Shown one piece after another: positions 38,917 to 46,719 of a stretch of 49,595 bases of DNA. Location: contig NZ_CADEAD010000007.1 of assembly GCF_902825145.1 (NCBI RefSeq), positions 1 through 49,595 of the forward strand, written 5' to 3'. Numbering within the stretch: the first letter of the stretch is position 1; every line of letters starts with the position of its first letter. A model generated the notes under the pieces. That model had not been told where the DNA came from. It worked only from the letters and a program-made list of their open reading frames with translations, and did not search any database. The DNA is from Bartonella phoceensis. GTDB lineage: Bacteria; Pseudomonadota; Alphaproteobacteria; Rhizobiales; Rhizobiaceae. Position numbers and translations under genes: made by a program.

Positions 38917-40533
38917 ATGAGAAAAAGAGGAAGTTTGAAAAACTTTTGTGTTTTGTTAAGCACGATTGGCTTTTTAAATGGGTCTATAGCATCAGCATTC
39001 AGCGCGTCATCTCAAGATACATTGGTGATGGCATGGAATATTGATTCCATTAGTAGCTTTGATCCAGCTCAAACGGTTGAGGTTGTCACGAGTGAATTAT
39101 TGACGAATATTTGTAGTGCGTTAGTGCAATATGATAAGCATGATCCCACAAAAATTCGTCCTGCTATGGCACAATCTTGGGATGTTTTAGATAACGGGAA
39201 AAGAATCGTTTTTCATCTTCGTGATGATTTGAAATTTGATGATGGGAGAAGGGCGACAGCGCAGGATCTCGCGTGGTCAATGCAACGTATTATTAAGTTA
39301 GGATTGAGTTATGCTCAATCTTTGATGGATTATGGATTCACTAAAAACAACGTTGAAACAAATGTTCAGGCTCTTGATGATAAAACTTTACAACTAAAGT
39401 TAGATAAGCCTTATCCTATACAACTTATACTGACGGCGATAGGACAGTCTTATGCTTCTGCTTTGCTTGATCGGCAAACAATTGAAGCAGAGAGTATTGC
39501 TGGAGATATGGGTAATAAGTATTTGGCTACGCATTCGGCTTGTGTTGGACCTTATAAATTGGTACGCTGGATCCCCGGAGAAAAAGTTATATTACAGGCG
39601 ACCAAACATTATTGGGGGGACATCCCTAAAATTAAGCAGATTGTTGTGCAGCACGTTGCTGAATCAGCGAGTCAGAGACTCCTTTTAGAAAAAGGTGATG
39701 TAGATATAGCGCGTGATCTTTCTTCAGAAGATGTTTTGGATATTGAAAGACAAAGAGGGGTTGTCAAAATTAGCCGTGTTTTGCGACCGCAGATTATTTA
39801 TCTATCGCTAAACAACAAGAATGCAATTTTTGCTCATGAAAAAGTAAGATTGGCGTTTCGTTATTTGGTTGATTATGAAGGTCTTGGGAACACTGTTTTA
39901 AAGGGTATTGCAATTCCGCGGGCGAGTTATATGTCATTGGGAATTCCTGGTGCTTTGGATGAAAAAGAGGGGCTGCCTTTTAAGTTAGATTTAAAAAAAG
40001 CAAAACAGTTGATCCGTGAGGCTGGTTATCCTAACGGTTTTAAGGTTAATCTTTTAGTTGGCAGCCTTAGTTATATGTCTTCTGTTGCGCAGTCTATTCA
40101 AGCCAATGCACGCAAAATTGGTGTTGAGCTCGCAATTGAAAAAATGGCACAAAATCAATTGTTAAGCCGCGTGCGTGGTGGAAATTATGACACTGCTATT
40201 ATGGGGTGGGGGAGCGCTGATCCTGATGGGCACCCTGCTTCATTAAATCATGTGTTTAATCCTGATCCAACATTTACGAAAAAGCACAATATGTATTTGG
40301 CTTGGCGTGCTGGGTATTATGATGAGAATATTAATAAAATGGTGACGGACGCCTTGTTTGAACAAAATCAAAATAAGCGTATTTCGCAGTATCGTGCTCT
40401 ACAGTACTATGTGTTTGATCATGGTCCTATGGTCTATTTATTTCAGACATATTACACCGTTGGTATGGGTCCAGCAGTAAAAAAATGGGTTTGGAATAGC
40501 TTTAGACTTTATTACAATGATGCAGAAAAATAA
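38917..40533 (+). CDS. Peptide ABC transporter substrate-binding protein, DppA-type, copy 3
   Basis: 538 residues, SBP_bac_5 family. The signal peptide ends near AFSA (residue 30), and the mature start is SSQDTLVMAWNIDSISSFDPA. It shares the family blocks LRDDLKFDDGRRATAQDLAWS (key part LRDDLKFDDGR), THSACVGPYKLVRW and KKWVWNSFRLYYND with copies 1 and 2 but is clearly more diverged. It stands 50 to 100 bases before dppB and is the copy most likely co-transcribed with the permease genes; it may be the ancestral partner. Confidence 0.92.
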   Translation: MRKRGSLKNFCVLLSTIGFLNGSIASAFSASSQDTLVMAWNIDSISSFDPAQTVEVVTSELLTNICSALVQYDKHDPTKIRPAMAQSWDVLDNGKRIVFHLRDDLKFDDGRRATAQDLAWSMQRIIKLGLSYAQSLMDYGFTKNNVETNVQALDDKTLQLKLDKPYPIQLILTAIGQSYASALLDRQTIEAESIAGDMGNKYLATHSACVGPYKLVRWIPGEKVILQATKHYWGDIPKIKQIVVQHVAESASQRLLLEKGDVDIARDLSSEDVLDIERQRGVVKISRVLRPQIIYLSLNNKNAIFAHEKVRLAFRYLVDYEGLGNTVLKGIAIPRASYMSLGIPGALDEKEGLPFKLDLKKAKQLIREAGYPNGFKVNLLVGSLSYMSSVAQSIQANARKIGVELAIEKMAQNQLLSRVRGGNYDTAIMGWGSADPDGHPASLNHVFNPDPTFTKKHNMYLAWRAGYYDENINKMVTDALFEQNQNKRISQYRALQYYVFDHGPMVYLFQTYYTVGMGPAVKKWVWNSFRLYYNDAEK

Positions 40534-40637
40534 AACATGTTATGAAGAAGAGCCTGGAGTATGCTTGATAAGGCTTTTCTTTATTGTGTAAAAAGGTGTT
40601 AGCTTTATGTTTGGTAGCTATGGAGGGGGATGTTATA

Positions 40638-41711
40638 ATGGTTTTGCCATTTTCAGAATCTGAAAGAGCAGTATCTCAAAAGCAGAAAAAAATGTTCGTA
40701 TGGGACTTTTCTTTCAAGGTATTAAAGTTGCTTATTTCAGTTTTTTTCACTCTGCTTGGTTTGGTAACCATCACTTTTTTTATTGGTCATCTGCTTCCTT
40801 TAGATCCCGTTCTCGCTATTCTTGGTGATAATATCAGTCAGGAGGCCTATGATGCAATGTTTCATAAGTTAGGTCTTGATAAGCCATTGATTGTCCAATA
40901 CTGGAACTATCTTCGCAATATATTTTTGTTTGACTTTGGAGATTCTTTAACTTCAGGGCGTCCTGTCTTAGAAGATATTATGCGCGTGTTTCCAGCAACA
41001 TTAGAGCTTGCCACAGTTGCTATTGTCATTGGTACGAGTCTTGGTATTCCCTTTGGTGTTTTTGCCGCAATGTATCGCGATTCATTTATTGATTACTTTG
41101 TCCGTATTTTTACACTTGTGAGTTATTCTACCCCAACTTTTTGGCTTGGGTTAATGGCCTTATTAATCTTTTATGCTAAGCTTGGTTGGATTGGTGGTCC
41201 AGGACGACTTGATTTTATTTATGAATATTCTTTTGAATCTAAAACAGGATTTTTTCTCTGGGATACTGCTCGTCAGGGGCAGTGGGAAGCTTTTAGAAAT
41301 GTCTTCAGTCATATTATTATGCCTGCTTTAATCTTGGCTTTCGGTGCTATGGCTTATATTAGTCGTATGACTCGTGGGTTTATGATTGAGCAGCTTAATC
41401 AGGAATATATCATTACTGCGCGTGTGAAGGGATTATCGTTGGCGCGAACGGTTTGGGGACATGCTTTTCGTAATGCTGCAGTCCAGGTTATCACTGTTGT
41501 TGCACTTTCGTATGCTTTTTTACTCGAAGGTGCTGTGTTAACGGAGACGGTTTTCGCTTGGCCTGGCTTTGGGCATTACTTGACGAATGCTCTTTTAGCT
41601 GGAGATATGAATGCAGTTGTCGGGTGTACATTGCTTGTAGGATTTCTCTTTGTCGTTATTAATTTATTTTCTGATTTGCTTTATCGAATCTTTGATCCAA
41701 GGACACATTGA
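40638..41711 (+). CDS. dppB: Dipeptide ABC transporter permease, DppB-type
   Basis: 357-residue inner-membrane permease with about six membrane segments. VFFTLLGLVTITFFIGHLLP at the start, LGLDKPLIVQYWNYL, FGDSLTSGRPV, and the EAA loop EYIITARVKGLSLARTVWGHAFRNA (key EYIITARVKGLS) that docks the ATPases are typical of the DppB/OppB family. The start is the ATG at 40638, preceded at eight bases by GGAGGGGG; the longer frame from 40584 contains this binding site. Two bases separate it from dppC. Confidence 0.92.
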   Translation: MVLPFSESERAVSQKQKKMFVWDFSFKVLKLLISVFFTLLGLVTITFFIGHLLPLDPVLAILGDNISQEAYDAMFHKLGLDKPLIVQYWNYLRNIFLFDFGDSLTSGRPVLEDIMRVFPATLELATVAIVIGTSLGIPFGVFAAMYRDSFIDYFVRIFTLVSYSTPTFWLGLMALLIFYAKLGWIGGPGRLDFIYEYSFESKTGFFLWDTARQGQWEAFRNVFSHIIMPALILAFGAMAYISRMTRGFMIEQLNQEYIITARVKGLSLARTVWGHAFRNAAVQVITVVALSYAFLLEGAVLTETVFAWPGFGHYLTNALLAGDMNAVVGCTLLVGFLFVVINLFSDLLYRIFDPRTH

Positions 41712-41713
41712 AT

Positions 41714-42643
41714 ATGACAATCATTCATCATCATAAATCACAATCGTCATTTTTTTTGGGTCGTTGGTTAAATGAAGCTGTTCCACGGTCAGTATTTCAG
41801 GCAAACGCACAAAGAATTTATCATGCATTAATCAAGTTTTCACGTAATTTTTCGGCTGTATTTGGTCTGATTATTATTTTTATTATTGTCTTATGTGCGA
41901 TTTTTGCTCCTTGGATTGCTACTGATGATTTTATGAGCAACGACCTTACGCTTCGATTGCAGCCCCCCTCTATGTTGCATTATTTTGGAACAGATGAATT
42001 GGGGCGTGACATTTTTAGTCGTCTCGTTTTTGGTGCGCGTATTACACTTTATGTTGTTTTTCTCACTACAATTATCGTGGGACCAATAGGACTCATTATT
42101 GGAACTGTATCTGGCTATGTAGGAGGATGGGTCGATACTTTTCTTATGCGCATTGTTGATATTTTTCTTGCTTTTCCAGCTTTGATTTTAGCTCTTGCTT
42201 TTTCAGCAGCTTTGGGACCAGGTATTGAAAATGCATCGATTGCCATTTCAATTGCAGCATGGCCGCCAATAGCGCGTTTAGCACGTGCTGAAACTTTGAC
42301 AATACGTTCATCTGATTATGTTTCTGCAGTGCGTTTACAAGGGGCATCTGCTTTGCGGATTATTTTGTTTCATGTTGCACCGATGTGTATTCCTTCAGTG
42401 GTAGTACGCTTAACATTAGATATGTCTGGAATTATTCTTACGGCTGCTGGTCTTGGTTTTTTAGGGTTGGGAGCTCAACTGCCAAGTCCTGAATGGGGAG
42501 CAATGCTTTCGACAGGGCGTGAATTTATGATGACAAATTGGTGGTTAGCAGCGATACCAGGTTGTGCAATATTGTTAGCAAGCCTTGCTTTCAATTTGTT
42601 GGGTGATGGGCTTCGTGATGTGTTGGATCCACGCAATGGTTAA
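41714..42643 (+). CDS. dppC: Dipeptide ABC transporter permease, DppC-type
   Basis: 309-residue second permease subunit. FSAVFGLIIIFIIVLCAIFAP is the first membrane segment. HYFGTDELGRDIFSRLVFGAR (key GTDELGRDIFSR) is the DppC/OppC hallmark, and the EAA loop is SSDYVSAVRLQGASALRIIL. The C-terminus GDGLRDVLDPRNG is standard. The ATG at 41714 follows the dppB stop by two bases; an in-frame TTG at 41708 is less likely. It overlaps dppD by 8 bp. Confidence 0.93.
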   Translation: MTIIHHHKSQSSFFLGRWLNEAVPRSVFQANAQRIYHALIKFSRNFSAVFGLIIIFIIVLCAIFAPWIATDDFMSNDLTLRLQPPSMLHYFGTDELGRDIFSRLVFGARITLYVVFLTTIIVGPIGLIIGTVSGYVGGWVDTFLMRIVDIFLAFPALILALAFSAALGPGIENASIAISIAAWPPIARLARAETLTIRSSDYVSAVRLQGASALRIILFHVAPMCIPSVVVRLTLDMSGIILTAAGLGFLGLGAQLPSPEWGAMLSTGREFMMTNWWLAAIPGCAILLASLAFNLLGDGLRDVLDPRNG

Positions 42644-43511
42644 AAAATTATTAGAGATAGAAGATTTACGTATTGATTTTCCTACAAGACGTGGCATTGC
42701 AGAAGTTGTACGCGGCGTTAACTTTTCCGTGGGAAAAGAAAAAATTGGAATTGTTGGTGAATCTGGGTCTGGAAAGTCGATGACTGGGCGCGCGATACTC
42801 AAATTGAGCCCAAGAGCAGCTATTGTTAAAGCTAAGAAGATGCGCTTTGATGAGGTTGATTTATTGCATGCAAGTGAAGCTCAGATGCGTACTATTCGGG
42901 GGAAGCGTATTTCAATGATTTTACAGGATCCCAAATATTCACTTAATCCATTAATACGGATTGGAGAACAGATTATGGAGGCTTACCGTATTCATTACCG
43001 TGTTTCAAAGGCTGATGCGCGGAAGCGGACAATTTCTATGTTGGAATCTGTTCATATTCGTGATCCAGAACATGTTATGCGCCTCTTTCCTCATGAAATA
43101 TCAGGTGGAATGGGACAGCGTGTGATGATTGCGATGATGCTTATTCCTAAACCTGATTTAATTATTGCAGATGAGCCAACCTCTGCACTTGATATTACAG
43201 TAAGGCGCCAAGTTTTATCGGTATTGGATGAGTTGGTGACCAAATCTGGAACGGGACTAATTTTCATTAGTCATGATTTGAATATGATTGCTGATTTTTG
43301 TGATCGTGTTTTGGTTATGTATGCAGGCCGTGTGTTAGAAGAGTTGCCTGCGTGTGATCTATCTCGCGCTTGTCATCCTTATACTAAAGCTCTGCTAGCG
43401 AGTTTGCCACGGCTTGATAATCCTGTTGATGTTTTAGCTGTTCCTGAACGTGATTCTAATTGGTTATATCATCCTACGATTGTTAATGGTGTTGAAGGAG
43501 TTACCCCATGA
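42636..43511 (+). CDS. dppD: Dipeptide ABC transporter ATPase, DppD-type
   Basis: 291-residue ATPase subunit. Walker A GESGSGKS at 41-48, signature EISGGMGQRVMIAMML, Walker B LIIADEPTSALD, and the switch histidine in LIFISHDLNMIADFCD. It starts within dppC (overlap of 8 bp); the longer frame from 42585 lies inside dppC and is rejected. It ends soon after the usual oligo_HPY region begins (ACHPYTKALLASLPRLD) and lacks the cysteine-containing GC.F..RC motif found at the C-terminus of many DppD/OppD proteins. Confidence 0.92.
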   Translation: MVKKLLEIEDLRIDFPTRRGIAEVVRGVNFSVGKEKIGIVGESGSGKSMTGRAILKLSPRAAIVKAKKMRFDEVDLLHASEAQMRTIRGKRISMILQDPKYSLNPLIRIGEQIMEAYRIHYRVSKADARKRTISMLESVHIRDPEHVMRLFPHEISGGMGQRVMIAMMLIPKPDLIIADEPTSALDITVRRQVLSVLDELVTKSGTGLIFISHDLNMIADFCDRVLVMYAGRVLEELPACDLSRACHPYTKALLASLPRLDNPVDVLAVPERDSNWLYHPTIVNGVEGVTP

Positions 43512-44293
43512 TCAATTGTGAGAATATAGTTGATGTTTCTAATTTATCAGTAATCTTTGGGCATAGGCACAAAGCCATAACGGTTGTTAAAAATGTTAAC
43601 TTTCATATTAAGCGTGGTGAAGCTTACGGCTTGATTGGTGAATCAGGATGTGGAAAATCAACCATTTTGAATACATTGGTTGGGCTTATTCCAGATTATA
43701 GTGGGTGTTTCATTTTTGATGGAGAAGAAGTCACAAAAAAAAGAGATAAGAATTTTCTACGTCGTATTCAAATGGTTTTTCAAGATCCTTATGCCTCGCT
43801 TCATCCAAGAAAAATGGTTCATACTGTTCTTTCTGAATCTCTCAAAATCCATGGGATGGATAATCCAAAGGAACGGGTGCGTGATGCTTTAAATTCTGTT
43901 GGTTTAAATTCTTCATTTCTTTATCGTTATCCGCATGAATTATCTGGAGGGCAACGTCAGCGGATTGCTCTTGCACGTGCTTTAATTATCGAACCAGAGG
44001 TTTTGTTGCTTGATGAGCCAACCTCTGCATTAGATGTGTCGGTGCAGGCTGAAATTTTAAATTTGTTGAAATCGTTACGAGAGGAAAAAAAGCTTACTTA
44101 TTTGATGGTATCCCATGACCTTGCTGTTGTTGCACACATCTGTGAACGTGTTGGGATCATGCATAAAGGGGTTATTCTTGAAGAGCTTAGCAATGATGAT
44201 TTACGCAGTTTACATGCACAACATGACTATACAAAGATGTTTTTTGAAGCAAGTATTGAGCCTATTGCTCATAGAGAAGAAAGTGTCGGATAG
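43508..44293 (+). CDS. dppF: Dipeptide ABC transporter ATPase, DppF-type
   Basis: 261-residue second ATPase. Walker A GESGCGKST at 44-52, Q-loop MVFQDPYASLHPRK, signature ELSGGQRQRIALARAL, Walker B LLLDEPTSALDVSVQAEI, and MVSHDLAVVAHICERVG. The start overlaps the dppD stop (ATGA). Like DppD it is short and lacks the C-terminal cysteine motif. Last gene of the dppA3-B-C-D-F run. Confidence 0.93.
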   Translation: MINCENIVDVSNLSVIFGHRHKAITVVKNVNFHIKRGEAYGLIGESGCGKSTILNTLVGLIPDYSGCFIFDGEEVTKKRDKNFLRRIQMVFQDPYASLHPRKMVHTVLSESLKIHGMDNPKERVRDALNSVGLNSSFLYRYPHELSGGQRQRIALARALIIEPEVLLLDEPTSALDVSVQAEILNLLKSLREEKKLTYLMVSHDLAVVAHICERVGIMHKGVILEELSNDDLRSLHAQHDYTKMFFEASIEPIAHREESVG

Positions 44294-44846
44294 GTTTTAT
44301 AGAAGAGGAAATATAATTTCGGCTGTTTGAGGTTTCTATAAATATTTAGTGTCATTGTTGCAATGGAAAGCTTTGGTATTTTTATAGTGTAAAATTTTAT
44401 CAGTGTAATTTATTGAGAGAAATTTTAGCTCTCATATTTTTAATCCTATTAGACATACCGCGTTATGAGTCATCTGCATGGACTCATGAGGTGCATTATT
44501 TTTCTAGTATGGTTACACGATTTTTTGATTGTAAATTTATGTTCAGAAGTTTTTATTGTAGAATTTTGAGTATTTAGTTTGTGATAAATAACAGGTTATT
44601 AATGATGCTGTACTTCCCGGAAAAATTGACTCTTTTGGATATAGTTTAATTTTTTCTCTCTTTGATTTGTTCACTCTTTTTTACAGTTTTATATCTTATT
44701 TATTGAAAAATACTTAAGTTTTATTTTTTGCAAAAGAAGAAGATGTTGTGAAAAATTTTCAACGGTCAATGATAATTATTCGACTATTTTTGCTGTTTTC
44801 TCTTTTAAAAAAGAAGCTTTTTAAAAGAGAAGCAGATTTTTAAATA
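44294..44846. other. Gap of 0.55 kb downstream of the dpp operon
   Basis: AT-rich space between the convergent dpp operon and the autotransporter pseudogene. Apart from the inverted repeat at 44465-44487 nothing is seen. Confidence 0.5.
44465..44487. other. Inverted repeat downstream of dppF
   Basis: ATGAGTC/GACTCAT, 7-bp arms around a 9-base loop, about 170 bases after the dppF stop. A T-stretch (ATTATTTTTC) follows 10 bases later on the plus strand. It may be a weak terminator of the transporter operon. Confidence 0.35.
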
Positions 44847-44876
44847 AAAAAAACAGTATATTGTACTGCCTTTTTT
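44847..44876 (-). terminator. Decayed terminator of the autotransporter pseudogene
   Basis: CAGTA-TATTG-TACTG flanked by A and T runs, placed relative to the pseudogene end as the strong terminator at 46644 is to the intact gene; both are followed by TTTTTTGATAAAAT-like sequence on the plus strand. The outer G-C pairs have been lost (AA opposite CC), so it is weaker. Confidence 0.5.
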
Positions 44877-44923
44877 GATAAAATGTACAGATCACAATAC
44901 ACCTATTATTTTACAACCTTATC

Positions 44924-46310
44924 TTAAAACTGATAGCATATTCTTCCTGAAAAATTTGTACCAGATATACCTAGTGTTTTGAGATTTTTGTTGATAGCTG
45001 ATTTCAATTTTGTGGTTTTGCCAATGATGGCCTTGCTGATATTTCCTCTTAGGATTCCATAGGATACAAGGAGATCACGATAGAAAACATTCCGTAGGTT
45101 CCTGCAATACCGAAATGTGTTGTGGTATTTTGCCCTTCCAGTGTGGCAAAGTTCTCCCCTTGGAGCGCGGCATAACGAAGATGAGTACCGGCTATAACCA
45201 TATTTAAGGGGAGCACTTTCAGAAGAGAATGTTCCTGTCCCTCCGTAGGTATATAAGAAGAAGCCGTTCTGCTTTTCTTGTTGTTTCCCTGAGACAGATG
45301 TTCTCATATTGACTAATAGCGCATTTTGCTGAGCCATATCGATCAATTCCGTATAGAAAAGGGCAATTGGCATAATCAAGTGGCTTGTATTTATGGCACG
45401 ACAGTTTTTACCGTTGAATCACTATCAAGAAGTACTGGTTGTAAGCGAAAGTCTCCAAAATCTTTTATTTTCTCTTAATAGCTTCTGTTCTGTACTTGTC
45501 TTACTATGGTTTGACGTTGGCTCATAGGCTTTCAGTATATATTGGTAAGGTGAACTATTTATTGTGATATAGCCATTTGTAAATTTGAAAGATTTTTTAT
45601 TTGCTTTTCCAGAAACTTGAATCAGTGAAACACTGCATACATTGGTAGGAGCAGAAGTGTTTTCTTTAATATTGTTCTTTTTTAAATATCCGGTGACATA
45701 ACCATGGATCAGAAGATGATCAGTTTTTTGCTCTCGTTTATAGCAGTGCTATCACTCCATTCAGCATTGAAAGAAATTTCTGCTTTTCCTGTTGTATTGT
45801 AGACTTTTTTAGTATTTGATCTGTCAGGTTCTATGTGCAATGTGTGACAACGATCTCCTATTGGTTTTTTAAAAACCACAAAGCTGTCGTTGATATTAAG
45901 GACAGAAGTATCAAAACGTGTTCTTTGGGTAAGACCAAGTAAATTACCATCAGCATCTTTTTTTGTACTGGTTTGCAATGCCCATTTCGTGTTGTTTTGC
46001 AAATCAAAAACTGTTTTGAATTTTTTTTCAGTACTTACTTCGCCGTCTAAAATAGAGTGATTTGCATTTAGTGTAAAAGTGAAATTATTATTTTTTGTTG
46101 CAGCTTTGGTTACTAATAAAACATCAGCGCATACTTTTGAATTGTTGAGGTTGACACTATCAATTGATTCATTGGCATGAATTCCAGTACCATTTTCAAT
46201 CTGAAGTTTTGTATTGATCAAATTGATTTGTGATGTTTTATTGTTCTTAGATTTTTCAAATATCATACCTCTACTTTCTGCCGTGGCAGAAACATCTGCA
46301 TATAAAATTA
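44924..46310 (-). pseudogene. Autotransporter pseudogene (paralogue of the next gene)
   Basis: Two disjoint frames, 45709-46266 (passenger end) and 44924-45379 (barrel remains), match in order the passenger and barrel of the gene at 46720. Matched blocks are FTFTLNANHSILDGEVS against FTFTLNANDSVLEGRAN, GNLLGLTQRTRFDTSVLNIN, ALLVNMRTSVSGKQQEKQN, ESAPLKYGYS and SGRICYQF against SGGIRYQF. The frame breaks in the linker after SKKLIIF and again inside the barrel, and much of the barrel (about residues 100-200 of the domain) is deleted. Upstream, the match begins at YADVSATAES, so the repeat part and signal peptide are gone. It cannot make a working autotransporter. Confidence 0.9.
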
Positions 46311-46643
46311 CTATTTAGCAACAATATTTTAAGTAAATATTACATTATATGGATTTTTTTTGAAGGTATATAACATCGTTTACAATTTTCTCTGCATTAA
46401 TAGAAAATGCAGTTGTGAGCAATAAGCAAAAATGAAATAAGTTATCACTGTGGCTGGAAAATATGTTTTATATTTAAAGATCAAAAGCACTGATCGAGAC
46501 TTTTGTACTGAGTACTTCTTATTGAGTGTGTTGCATAAATTTGCTGAAGATTTTTATTATGTTTGTTGTATGAGACATATATTCTTCAGCACATTTTTTA
46601 TGTGAAAAGAAGAGGGAAAGAATGGCAGATTTAACACACCTGA
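46311..46643. other. Gap between the two autotransporter copies
   Basis: About 330 bases, AT-rich, no gene. It corresponds to sequence that would once have held the 5' part of the decayed copy; no match to the passenger repeats was found in it. Confidence 0.5.
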
Positions 46644-46674
46644 AAAAAGGGCAACACATTTTGTTGCCCTTTTT
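46644..46674 (-). terminator. Rho-independent terminator of the autotransporter gene
   Basis: GGGCAACA/TGTTGCCC with a 5-base loop, lengthened by an A-run on one side and a T-run on the other. On the minus strand the stem is followed by six Ts. It lies 45 bases after the stop codon of the gene ending at 46720. It would also work on the plus strand. Confidence 0.85.
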
Positions 46675-46719
46675 GATAAAATATATAGCTAACAATACAC
46701 TTGTTGTTATGGCCTAGCC

